Translations under genes and position numbers: made by a program
In this document: in pieces, positions 38,745 through 47,860 of the stretch
Layout: the number at the start of each line of letters is the position of its first letter
Position numbering within the stretch: the first letter of the stretch is position 1
Assembly: GCA_035691285.1 (NCBI GenBank)
Contig: DASSJI010000019.1
Span: 1 to 47,860, forward strand
Length of the DNA stretch: 47,860 bases
Reading direction: 5' to 3'
DNA from: DATFEN01 sp035691285
Lineage (GTDB): Bacteria; Acidobacteriota; Vicinamibacteria; Fen-336
Notes under the pieces: generated by a model
The model's database searches: none
Told to the model about the DNA's origin: nothing
The model's input: only the letters and a program-made list of their open reading frames with translations

Positions 38745-40682
38745 CTAGCCGAGGGCGCCGAGTATCTTCATCAGCTCCTTGGCCTTGCGGTTCGCCGGAT
38801 CGAGCCCCAGGGCCTTCTCGGCCGCGGCTCGCGCCTTCCGGTGGTCGTTCTCCACGAAGGCGTTGAGGGCGACGGTGGTCAGGCGCTCGACCTCCGACCG
38901 GCGGTCGGCGTCGCTCCGGCCCCCGGGCGTGGGCGTCAGCGTCGCCGCCGGAGCAGGGCGGGCATTCGTGGCCGGAGCGGGAGCCGCGGAAACGACCGGA
39001 GGGGGCGGCGCTGGAGACGGCGGGAGCTTCGGAATCGCGACCGTCTCGCCCCCGTCGGCCGGCGCCGGGACGACGGGCGCCACCGAGGGAGGCGGTGGTG
39101 CGGCGGACGGCGGGGGCGCAGGCTTCGTCAGTGCCGGGGCTGCGGGAGCCACGACGACTGGAATCGGGTCGTCGATAGGACCCGCCGCCTTCAACAGCAC
39201 CGATTCAGTCCGGTCCCGGATCTCCCGCGCGAGCGCGTGGGTCGCGTGGACCTTCAACGCCTCCTCGGCCGTCGCGTGCGCCGCGACGAGGTTGCCCTCG
39301 GCGAGCTGCTCGCGAGCCAGGGCCACGATCGCGTCCGCCTGGTGCTTCCGCTGCTCTTCATCGAGAAAAGCCCGCAGCTGCAGGAAGCGAGAATTGCGGG
39401 GAGACAGCCGCTCGATCCGGAGGGCGATCTTCTGCGCCAGCTCCGTGTCGCCGTCCGCGGCGTAGGCGAGCGCGAGGCTGCAGAGCTGCTCGACCTCGCG
39501 GTCCTTGATGGCCAGCTCGATCTCCGAGCCCGCCTTGGCGATCGCCGCGTCCGAGGGCGTCAGCTCCATGAGACGGCGGCACAGCGCCAGCGCCTTCTGG
39601 AGCTGCCCCTCGGCCCGGGCCCGCTCCATCTCCGTCTTGATCTCCCGGATCTCCCTCTCGACGCGCCGGGTCGTTGCCTCGCCCTCGGCGATGCGCAGCA
39701 GCTCCCGGACCGCGGCGTCGGCCGGCGCGACCTGGAGGGCTTCCCTCGCCTTTTCGAGCGCGGCTTCCGGCTGCCCCTGGGCGAGCAGCTGCTGGCCTTC
39801 TTCAACCAGCGTCGCGGCCTTGAGCGAACGCTCGTCCCTGGGCCGGCCCGAGGCCGGCCGCTCGGGCGCGCGCACCTCGCCCTCGCGGAGGATCGCCGTG
39901 AGGTCCAGCTCCATGTCGTCGAGGCTCTGATAGCGCTTGTCGGGGTCGCGCTCGAGGGCCTTCATGACGATCGTCTCGAGGGCCGGAGAATACGGTGTCG
40001 TGAGCGGCGTCGGGTCCGGACGCTCGTTCATGATCCGGAACATCACGGCGGTGAGGCTTTCGCCCTCGAAGGGCTTCCTATACGCCAGCAGCTCGTAGGC
40101 GATCGCGCCTACCGAGAAGATGTCGGCCCGGTGGTCCACCTTGAGGCCCTCGATCTGCTCGGGGGACATGTAGTGCACCGTGCCGAGCACGAGTCCGCTC
40201 TTCGTCATCGTCGACGACTGCAGGTGGGCGATGCCGAAGTCCATGATCTTGACCTCGCCCCCCGCCGTGACGCGGATGTTCGCGGGCTTCACGTCGCGGT
40301 GGACGATGCCGTTGCGGTGGGCGTAGCCGAGCCCCACGCACACCTGGCGCAGCACGTCGAGCTTCCACTCGACGGTGAGCGGCTCCTTGTTCTGGATCAC
40401 CTTCTCGAGGTCGGTGCCCTCGATGAACTCCATGGCGATGTAGGGTTGGCCGCGGTCCTCGCCCAGGTCGTAGACGGTGACGATGTTCCTGTGCTGGAGG
40501 CCGCCGGCGGCCTGGGCCTCCCGGAGGAAGCGAGCCCGCAGGTCGGGGCTCTCCGCCAGGCCCGGGATCATGGTCTTGACGGCGACCTTGCGGTTGATCA
40601 GCGGGTCGACCGCCTCGTACACCGTGCCCATGCCCCCGCGGCCGAGGACCTTCTGCACCTGGTACTTGCCGATGCGCTGCAC
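38745..40682 (-). CDS. Ser/Thr protein kinase with TPR-like repeats and Pro/Ala-rich tail
   Basis: 645 residues. Kinase domain at ~6-275: GRGGMGTVYEAVD, Lys36, HRDVKPANI (128-136), MDFGIAH and GTVHYMSPEQIEG. No membrane helix is apparent. Residues ~290-510 hold repeated helix pairs like TPRs (ATLVEEGQQLLAQGQPEAAL; ALALCRRLMELTPSDAAI), followed by an Ala/Pro-rich segment and a last TPR-like unit (AFVENDHRKARAAAEKALGL). TPRs would dock substrates. I chose GTG 40682, the last possible start before the domain; it lies 34 bases after the predicted transcription start. The two secreted coiled-coil proteins follow 37 bases downstream. Confidence 0.9.
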   Translation of the reverse strand: MQRIGKYQVQKVLGRGGMGTVYEAVDPLINRKVAVKTMIPGLAESPDLRARFLREAQAAGGLQHRNIVTVYDLGEDRGQPYIAMEFIEGTDLEKVIQNKEPLTVEWKLDVLRQVCVGLGYAHRNGIVHRDVKPANIRVTAGGEVKIMDFGIAHLQSSTMTKSGLVLGTVHYMSPEQIEGLKVDHRADIFSVGAIAYELLAYRKPFEGESLTAVMFRIMNERPDPTPLTTPYSPALETIVMKALERDPDKRYQSLDDMELDLTAILREGEVRAPERPASGRPRDERSLKAATLVEEGQQLLAQGQPEAALEKAREALQVAPADAAVRELLRIAEGEATTRRVEREIREIKTEMERARAEGQLQKALALCRRLMELTPSDAAIAKAGSEIELAIKDREVEQLCSLALAYAADGDTELAQKIALRIERLSPRNSRFLQLRAFLDEEQRKHQADAIVALAREQLAEGNLVAAHATAEEALKVHATHALAREIRDRTESVLLKAAGPIDDPIPVVVAPAAPALTKPAPPPSAAPPPPSVAPVVPAPADGGETVAIPKLPPSPAPPPPVVSAAPAPATNARPAPAATLTPTPGGRSDADRRSEVERLTTVALNAFVENDHRKARAAAEKALGLDPANRKAKELMKILGALG

Positions 40683-40722
40683 GCGCCTGCCGCTCTCGAT
40701 CGTGGGGAGCTCCGCCGCGTGG

Positions 40723-40751
40723 ATTCTACGGCCCGGGGCGTCCGGGGCCAA
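40723..40751 (-). promoter_or_regulatory. Promoter of the TPR kinase operon
   Basis: On the minus strand TTGGCC (40751-40746), a 17-base spacer and TAGAAT (40728-40723), a 5/6 match to the -10 consensus. It lies in the 94-base gap divergent from acpS. Confidence 0.5.
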
Positions 40752-40776
40752 GCGGAGCGCGTGGTATCGTCGCGCG

Positions 40777-41151
40777 ATGGTCGTCGGCCTCGGCATCGAC
40801 ATCGTGGAGATCGACCGCGTCCGCGCCGCCCTCGACCGCTGGGGCGATCGCCTCGTGGCGCGTCTCATGGACGCAGACGAGGCCGCGCGCCTTCCCGAGG
40901 CGCCCGCCGACAGGGCCCGGGCCGTGGCACTGGCCATCGCCGGCAAGGAAGCGGCGAGCAAGGCGCTGGGGACGGGCTGGACTCGCGGCGTGCGCTGGCG
41001 CGACGTGGCCATCCGCGCCGAGCCCGCCACCGCCGAACTGCGGGCCGGGGCGCGGGCCTGGGCGGAGCGGCTCGGCTCCACGGGGCGCGGAGCGCTCCGC
41101 TTCCAGGAGCGCGGCAACCTGGTCGTCGCGGAGTACCGGCTCCTCGGCTGA
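40777..41151 (+). CDS. acpS: Holo-[acyl-carrier-protein] synthase
   Basis: 124 residues, the normal AcpS length. It transfers 4'-phosphopantetheine from CoA to a Ser of acyl carrier protein, switching on fatty-acid synthesis. The metal-binding VGLGIDIVEIDRV and the AIAGKEAASKALGTG motif, with its catalytic Glu-Ala-x-x-Lys, are both present. A -10-like TATCGT (40765-40770) lies six bases before the ATG, with no Shine-Dalgarno, suggesting a leaderless mRNA. Its TGA shares a base with the MFS gene's ATG. Confidence 0.93.
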   Translation: MVVGLGIDIVEIDRVRAALDRWGDRLVARLMDADEAARLPEAPADRARAVALAIAGKEAASKALGTGWTRGVRWRDVAIRAEPATAELRAGARAWAERLGSTGRGALRFQERGNLVVAEYRLLG

Positions 41152-42359
41152 TGCCCGAGCCCTGGCAGCGCAACCAGTACGTCACCGTCGCGACGGTGTT
41201 CGTCGTCTTCACGGGGTTCGCGTTCGTGCTGCCCTTCCTGCCGCTCTTCGTGCGGGAGCTGGGCGTCGTCGACGCCGAGAAGGCGGCGCTCTGGGCGGGC
41301 GTCTTGATCGGAGTCGCGCCGCTCCTGGCCGGGCTGCTGGCCCCGGTGTGGGGCCGACTGGCCGACCGCTACGGCCACAAGGCCATGGCGCTGCGGGCCC
41401 TGGCCGCCTACGTCGTCCTGCTCGCGCTGTCCGCCCATGTGACGAACGTCGGCCAGCTCCTCGCGCTGCGCATCGGCGTCGGCCTGTTCGGAGGCATCGG
41501 CCCGCTCGGCCTCGCCATGGCCACGGCCCATGCACCGCGCGACCAGACGGGTCGCGCCGTCGGCCTGGTCCAGGCGGCGCAGATCCTGTCGGCCGCCGTT
41601 GGTCCGTTCGTGGGCGGCGCCCTCGCCGATATCGTCGGCTTCCGCGCCACCTTCCTGGTCACGGCCTGCGCGTGCGGCTTCGCCTTCCTGCTCGTGCTCC
41701 TCCTCTACGACGAGAGGTCGCGGCCGGGAGCCGAAGCGTCCGCCGGGCGCCACGCCCGCTTCGCCGACGCGCTGCGCCTGCCGGGTGTCGGCGGCCTGCT
41801 GGCCATCCTGTTCCTCGTGAACTTCATCGGCCGGTCCTTCACACCGATCCTGCCGATGCAGCTCGCCGAGCTGGGCGTCCCAGCGTCTCGCCTGTCGCTC
41901 ACGACCGGCCTCCTGATCTCCCTCTACTCGATCGCCGCGGCGCTCTCGGCCGCGGGCCTCGGGCGGATGAGCCGGCTCTACCCCCCGTCGCGGCTGCTGG
42001 TCCTGAGCCTGGCCGGCGGCGCGGTCACGGTTCTCCCCATGGGCCTCGTCGAACGTTTCCTCCCCATGCTTCTCTGCGCAGTCCTGCTCGGCCTCGCCTC
42101 GGGCGGCGCCCTCACGCTCTGCTACACCATCGGGGGACTGGCCGTCCCCCAGGAGAGCCGGGGCTCGGCCTTCGGCTTCTTCTCCGCAGCCGCGCTCTTC
42201 GGCGGAGCGCTGTCGCCCTCGGTGGCAGGGCTGCTCGCCCACCTCGGCCTGCGTTCGATCTACTGGGTGAACGCAGCGCTGTTCGTGCTGCTCGCCATCG
42301 CCGTGGCCCTGCGCCACGCGCCGCGGCCGGCTACAATTCGCGGGACGGAGCGGGCGTGA
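41151..42359 (+). CDS. Major facilitator superfamily transporter (probable drug/metabolite efflux)
   Basis: 402 residues with twelve predicted helices. The loop between helices 2 and 3 carries GRLADRYGHKAM, the MFS motif A, and the N-terminal half has LGLAMATAHAPRDQTGRAVG typical of the DHA1/MdtG-like group. The likely role is proton-driven export of small hydrophobic compounds; the substrate is unknown. ATG 41151 overlaps the acpS stop (TGATG), and the downstream Cys-rich gene overlaps its stop (GTGA), so all three are translated in a chain. Confidence 0.9.
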   Translation: MPEPWQRNQYVTVATVFVVFTGFAFVLPFLPLFVRELGVVDAEKAALWAGVLIGVAPLLAGLLAPVWGRLADRYGHKAMALRALAAYVVLLALSAHVTNVGQLLALRIGVGLFGGIGPLGLAMATAHAPRDQTGRAVGLVQAAQILSAAVGPFVGGALADIVGFRATFLVTACACGFAFLLVLLLYDERSRPGAEASAGRHARFADALRLPGVGGLLAILFLVNFIGRSFTPILPMQLAELGVPASRLSLTTGLLISLYSIAAALSAAGLGRMSRLYPPSRLLVLSLAGGAVTVLPMGLVERFLPMLLCAVLLGLASGGALTLCYTIGGLAVPQESRGSAFGFFSAAALFGGALSPSVAGLLAHLGLRSIYWVNAALFVLLAIAVALRHAPRPATIRGTERA

Positions 42360-42658
42360 ACGTCTGCCACTTCTGCAGCCGCGAGCTGTCGCTGCTTTCC
42401 AAGGTCGCGCGGACCGACTCGTGCCCCTACTGCAAGTCCGACCTGAAGTGCTGCCTGAACTGCACGTTCTTCGACCCCGGCTTCAACAACCAGTGCCGCG
42501 AGCCGCAAGCCGAATGGCAGTCCGACAAGGAGAAGGCGAACTTCTGCGAGTTCTTCGAGTTCCGCGTGACGGCTGCCGTCGGCCGCCCGGGAGGCGGAAC
42601 GCAGTCCGAGCAGGACAAGGCGCGCTCGGCCTTCGACGCTCTGTTCAGGAAGCGCTAG
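42356..42658 (+). CDS. Small zinc-ribbon-like hypothetical protein
   Basis: 100 residues. The first half has seven Cys and one His in metal-binding spacing (VCHFCSREL, SCPYCKSDLKCCLNCTFFDP), then NNQCREPQAEW and a lone Cys in NFCEFFEF, with a charged C-terminus (DKARSAFDALFRKR). I know this only as a conserved-looking uncharacterised type. GTG 42356 overlaps the MFS stop. Its own stop overlaps the convergent ATPase stop. Confidence 0.75.
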   Translation: MNVCHFCSRELSLLSKVARTDSCPYCKSDLKCCLNCTFFDPGFNNQCREPQAEWQSDKEKANFCEFFEFRVTAAVGRPGGGTQSEQDKARSAFDALFRKR

Positions 42659-43830
42659 ATCAGAGCTGCCAGAAAACTCCCCGCGGGCAGGCAGCGGATG
42701 CCGTCCTCGACGAAGTCGCGACGCCCTTCGAGCACGACCTGATAACAGAACGGCAGCCTGAGCCGGTCGCGGAAGTAGCGCAGCGACGGGTCGATGGCGG
42801 TCTCGGACAGCTTCGCCTCCACGGCGAACCAGGGCGTTCGCGCCAGGGTGACGAGGAAGTCCACCTCGCGGCCGGCGCGATCGCGGAGGTAGTGCAGCGC
42901 GACGGCATGGCCCTCACGATCCTCGAGGTAGTGGCAGAACTTCAGGAGGTGCAGCGCCACGAGGTTCTCGAAGCGCGGTCCGGCGGCCGCGACGAGCGTC
43001 CAGTCCGTCAGATAGGCCTTGGGCATCCGCCGCAGGGAGCGCACGCGGGGGCTCCTCCAGGGGCGCACGCGAACGACGTGATAGAGCCGCTCGAGCACGT
43101 CGATCCAATGCGTCGCCCCGCGATGGCTCGCGTCCAGGTCCTCGCGCAGGGCGTTCAGGGACAGCGGAGAGCCGACTCGCTCCGGGAGCAGGTCGGCGAG
43201 GACCTGCAGCGAGGACAGCTCGCGCACCGCCTCCAGATCGCGGACGTCCTCGCGGAAGAAGCGATCCAGTCGCTCCTTCTGCCAGCGACGGTGCGTGCGC
43301 GTCGAGCCCGAAAGCAGGGGCTCGGGGAATCCGCTCGCCCTCAGCAGCCCGCTCACCAGCTCGGGGTCGACACGCCGCGGGATCGGGATCTCGCGTCCCG
43401 GCGCCGGGGGTGACGGCTCCGCGCCTCCGCTCGCGAGCTCGGCGACCGAGAAGGGATGCAGGCGGTAGTGATGGTAGCGGCCCTGAAGCGAATCGCCGCC
43501 CCGTCGGTAGACGTCCATGCGCGCGCTGCCGGTCACGAGGAAGCGGAGGCGGTCCCGCTGCTTGTCATACTCGCCCTTCAGCCAGCCCTTCCATCCCCGC
43601 CACTTGTGCAGCTCGTCGAGCACCACCAGGGCGTCGCCGCCCGGCCAGCGCGCCGCACGGATCTCCTTGCGGTCTTCGCGGTTGTCCCAGTTCAGGTAGA
43701 TCCCCGCCCCCCCTTCCTGGATGGAACGAGCCAGCGTCGTCTTGCCGACCTGACGCGGGCCGGCCACCAGGACCATCTTCTCCCGCAGGTCGGAGCGGAT
43801 CGCGGCCTCGAGATAGCGAGGCTCGGGCAT
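42655..43830 (-). CDS. AAA_14 / DUF4143 family P-loop ATPase
   Basis: 391 residues. The N-terminal ATPase has Walker A AGPRQVGKTTLA, Walker B ALVVLDELHKW and the sensor-like LRFLVTGSARMD. The C-terminal DUF4143 half has AYLTDWTLVAAAGPRFENLV and a nuclease-like core DRAGREVDFLV with EAKLS, an acidic/Lys pattern recalling PD-(D/E)XK folds. These ATPases are scattered patchily among bacteria, often horizontally acquired, and their role is not settled. The ATG at 43830 lies just after a 48-bp palindrome, so the gene looks tightly regulated. It is tail-to-tail with the zinc-ribbon-like gene (stops overlap). Confidence 0.88.
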   Translation of the reverse strand: MPEPRYLEAAIRSDLREKMVLVAGPRQVGKTTLARSIQEGGAGIYLNWDNREDRKEIRAARWPGGDALVVLDELHKWRGWKGWLKGEYDKQRDRLRFLVTGSARMDVYRRGGDSLQGRYHHYRLHPFSVAELASGGAEPSPPAPGREIPIPRRVDPELVSGLLRASGFPEPLLSGSTRTHRRWQKERLDRFFREDVRDLEAVRELSSLQVLADLLPERVGSPLSLNALREDLDASHRGATHWIDVLERLYHVVRVRPWRSPRVRSLRRMPKAYLTDWTLVAAAGPRFENLVALHLLKFCHYLEDREGHAVALHYLRDRAGREVDFLVTLARTPWFAVEAKLSETAIDPSLRYFRDRLRLPFCYQVVLEGRRDFVEDGIRCLPAGSFLAALI

Positions 43831-43838
43831 GACCGATG

Positions 43839-43886
43839 TTTGCCCGAAGGCAGGAAAAGTTGCAACTTTTTTTGCCTTCAGGCAAA
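43839..43886. promoter_or_regulatory. 48-bp near-perfect palindrome upstream of the AAA_14/DUF4143 gene
   Basis: Centred between 43862 and 43863. The core AAAAGTTGCAACTTTT (43855-43870) is perfect; the outer arms TTTGCCCGAAGGCA (43839-43852) and TGCCTTCAGGCAAA (43873-43886) match at 13 of 14 positions. Overall 21 of 24 pairs match. Each outer arm is itself dyadic (TGCC-cgaa-GGCA; TTGCCT-tc-AGGCAA). It fills most of the 64-base gap between the cyclase stop and the ATPase start. No T-run follows either arm outward, so an operator is more likely than a terminator. Confidence 0.75.
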
Positions 43887-43894
43887 TAAAGACC

Positions 43895-46015
<2,121 letters not shown>

Positions 46016-46029
46016 GGGGGCGCTACCGG

Positions 46030-47421
46030 CTACGTCGTCTCGCGGCCGAGGACCCGGGCGTAGGCGACCAGGTCTTCCTCGGTGAGACCCAGCCGGTCGA
46101 GATGGGCGTAGTAGTTGCGAACGCCGTCCAGGTGCTGGGAGACGATCGCCTTCTTCTCCCGCACCTCCTTGACGAGCTGGAGGAGGACCTGAACGAGCTT
46201 CGGCGTGACCTCGACGCCCTCGGCGGCGAGCTCGTCCCGGTGGCGGAGCAGCACGGCCTCGATCGCCATCGCGCCCGAGTGCTTGCCGAACAGGAAGCGG
46301 AGGTGCCCTCCCACCGACTCGGGCTCGATCACCTGGTAGATGGCCGGGTGGATCGTGATCCCCGCGGTATGGATGCCGGTCTCGTGGCTGAACACGTTGT
46401 GGCCGATGATCGGCTCGGTGGCTCCCACCGGCAGGCCGCTGAACTCCTCGACCTTGCGCCGGAGCGTCCACAGCATGTCGTAGCGGAAGCCCGGGATCGC
46501 GATCCCGTATAGCTCCTTCAGGATCATCACCGTGGTGTGCAGCGGCGCGTTGCCGGCGCGCTCCCCGACGCCGTTCACCGTGCAGGTCGGGATCGTGGCG
46601 CCGTGGTGCAGGGCGCGCACGGTGTTGAAGGCCCCGAGGCCGAAGTCGTTGTGGAAATGCACGACGAGGGGCCGGTCGGGGAACGCCGCGACGAGCTTCG
46701 GGATGTAGAAGTCGACGCCCTCGGGCGCGAAGAAGCCCACCGTGTCGGGGAAGGAATAGCGCGTGCCACCGGCGTCGTAGCAGGCGCGGGCCAGCTCGAC
46801 CAGGTACCCGACGTCGGCGCGCGAACCATCCTCGCCGCCGAACTCGATCTGCCCGACGCCTCGGCTGCGGGCGTGGGCGATGGCCTTCGTGGCCATGCGG
46901 ATGTTGGCCTCGCGGTAGAAGGACACCGGGAGGTCGAGCCACTCCTCGGGCCTGCGGCCCTCGAGCTGCAGCAGCGTCTTGCCGATCTTGTACTTGAGGT
47001 GGAGATCGGAGCCGGATGTGAAGATGAAGAAGGTGACGTCGTCGGGCCGCGCCCCCATCTTCTGGAGGGTTTCGACCGTGACGTCGATGTCCCTGGCGTT
47101 CGAACGGCACATCACGATGATCTCGAGGTCGGGGCGCAGGCGGCCCTTCTTCTTGCCCTCGAGGATCATCTCCAGGGCGCGGCGCTCCGAGCCCGCGGCC
47201 GAGGGGAAGCCCATGTCGATGATGTGGACGCCGGCGTCCGACAGGAGGCACGCCAGCTCGTACTTCTGCTCGGGGCTGAACGCGACCCCGGGCGTCTGCT
47301 CGCCGTCGCGCAGGGTGGTGTCGTACAGGCGGATCTCGTTCGCCCGCGGGAAGGCCGTGCCGGCCGTGAAGGTGCGAGGAAAGTGGATCAGCGCCTCGAG
47401 GGGCTCGCGCAGCTCGACCAT
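46030..47421 (-). CDS. DRE-TIM aldolase-type acyltransferase: homocitrate / 2-isopropylmalate / citramalate synthase family
   Basis: 463 residues. The barrel begins LYDTTLRDGEQTPGVAF (33-49), which supplies the catalytic Arg and metal-binding Asp, and has the metal-binding VHFHNDFGLGAFNT and the Gly-rich NGVGERAGNAPL. IIGHNVFSHETGIHTAGI follows, as in LeuA and homocitrate synthases. The enzyme joins acetyl-CoA to a 2-oxo acid, but the last ~100 residues do not resemble the LeuA leucine-binding regulatory domain. Homocitrate synthase, citramalate synthase and Re-type citrate synthase are all possible. ATG 47421 is preferred; an in-frame GTG at 47445 would add eight residues. The diguanylate cyclase follows 14 bases downstream. 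Confidence 0.82.
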   Translation of the reverse strand: MVELREPLEALIHFPRTFTAGTAFPRANEIRLYDTTLRDGEQTPGVAFSPEQKYELACLLSDAGVHIIDMGFPSAAGSERRALEMILEGKKKGRLRPDLEIIVMCRSNARDIDVTVETLQKMGARPDDVTFFIFTSGSDLHLKYKIGKTLLQLEGRRPEEWLDLPVSFYREANIRMATKAIAHARSRGVGQIEFGGEDGSRADVGYLVELARACYDAGGTRYSFPDTVGFFAPEGVDFYIPKLVAAFPDRPLVVHFHNDFGLGAFNTVRALHHGATIPTCTVNGVGERAGNAPLHTTVMILKELYGIAIPGFRYDMLWTLRRKVEEFSGLPVGATEPIIGHNVFSHETGIHTAGITIHPAIYQVIEPESVGGHLRFLFGKHSGAMAIEAVLLRHRDELAAEGVEVTPKLVQVLLQLVKEVREKKAIVSQHLDGVRNYYAHLDRLGLTEEDLVAYARVLGRETT

Positions 47422-47860
47422 TGCGGGATGATAACTCCTCGGCACTCGCGAGACGGGCAGCCGATCCGAACGGCTACGTGCGGACCAGGCGATGCGGCCT
47501 GGACAGGCAGCCCGCGCCCTCCAGGCCGTGAGCCGCGCGCACGGCGCGAAGGGCGTGGTGCGGCTGGCGGAGGAGAACCTGAGCGAGCCTGAGGCCGACG
47601 AGGCGACACCCGCGGCCGCAGGCCCGCCACCACGCTCTGGAACCTCGGACCAGGGCGCTTGTGGCGCGGCGCACCGCCTGCGCGAGGCGGAGCGGCCGAC
47701 GACGACGCCCTGAAGCGACGCGCCGTCGCAACCCGGCGAGCTGGCGACGGGGCGGCGCCGCGTTCAAGCGGCTCCCCAGCGCGCTGCGCGGGCCGATGCC
47801 GCGCGCCTGCGAGAGCGCGGCCTGAGCCCTCTGCCAGGCCTCGACCCCGAAGAGCGCCTC
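47422..47860. other. Right end, no gene called with confidence
   Basis: This 439-base stretch has no recognisable domain. On the minus strand a frame is open from the window edge to a stop at 47474; its first ~35 codons (EALFGVEAWQRAQAALSQAR) read plausibly but the rest is Arg-rich and low in information. On the plus strand a short frame (47492-47713) is equally unconvincing. The minus-strand frame could be the end of a gene starting beyond the window. Confidence 0.3.

Noticed and set aside
38565..40776. Long plus-strand frame (over 1200 codons) running into the MFS gene
   Set aside because: It is the shadow of the minus-strand kinase and coiled-coil genes, which have intact catalytic motifs and signal peptides.
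43839..43886. The palindrome as a rho-independent terminator of the cyclase gene
   Set aside because: The runs of A and T are in the centre of the dyad and no T-run follows the outer arm in the direction of transcription.
46016..47251. A much longer N-terminus for the GGDEF cyclase, reaching 47251
   Set aside because: The extra ~410 residues overlap the synthase gene in another frame and are Arg/Pro-rich without structure; GTG 46015 begins just before the first membrane helix.

Overview
The window is very GC-rich, densely packed bacterial chromosome. It carries about 42 protein genes and two tRNAs on both strands, with many 1-4 base gene overlaps (ATGA, GTGA, TGATG). The gene content points to a soil or sediment Acidobacteriota-like bacterium: an Oar-type TonB-dependent receptor with a carboxypeptidase-regulatory N-terminus, a Ser/Thr kinase with a beta-propeller sensor, a winged-helix/FHA regulator, NamZ-like DUF1343 and many c-di-GMP proteins. 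This placement is inference; Myxococcota, Rokubacteria or a related high-GC lineage cannot be excluded.

Layout. 1-634: the end of a tyrosine integrase running into tRNA-Asp, then tRNA-Val, both tRNAs on the minus strand behind a near-consensus promoter. 680-2810: rhomboid protease and PcnB-type nucleotidyltransferase. 2856-5612: an HGSNAT-like membrane acyltransferase convergent with a membrane protein and a small gene. 5615-7142: TrmJ-like RNA methyltransferase (start codon not canonical), CBS-pair protein and PilZ protein. 7253-12083: an FHA/IPT membrane protein, a NamZ-like DUF1343 protein and a GAF-GGDEF diguanylate cyclase, coupled by 4-base overlaps and divergent from the PilZ gene across a symmetric promoter. 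12080-13533: EamA transporter and Lrp/AsnC regulator. 13730-17832: a PaoABC-like molybdenum hydroxylase operon (Tat-exported FeS subunit, Mo subunit, FAD subunit) plus a small Cys-rich protein, followed by a secreted cupin. 18358-22947: membrane glycosyltransferase-like protein, Mrp ATPase, TlpA, CcdA and a small Cys-rich protein.

23065-30906: Oar-like receptor, a secreted creatininase-family enzyme enclosed by a 48-bp direct repeat, a Ser/Thr kinase with its wHTH-FHA partner, and a secreted HExxH protein. 30931-37626: NAPRTase-like enzyme divergent from a GAF/GAF/PAS histidine kinase whose stop overlaps an M1-type peptidase lacking a GAMEN motif. 37642-40682: two paralogous secreted coiled-coil proteins behind a Ser/Thr kinase with TPR-like repeats. 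40777-42658: AcpS, MFS transporter and zinc-ribbon-like protein. 42655-47421: an AAA_14/DUF4143 ATPase behind a 48-bp near-perfect palindrome, a membrane GAF-GGDEF cyclase and a homocitrate/isopropylmalate-synthase-family enzyme. No gene is called with confidence in 47422-47860.

Signalling dominates. There are two diguanylate cyclases with intact GGEEF and RxxD sites, one PilZ receptor, two Ser/Thr kinases, two FHA proteins and one hybrid-sensor-like histidine kinase without a neighbouring response regulator. Several genes have a -10-like hexamer 6-9 bases before the start codon and no Shine-Dalgarno, suggesting leaderless mRNAs. Others start at TTG behind a clear GGAGG.
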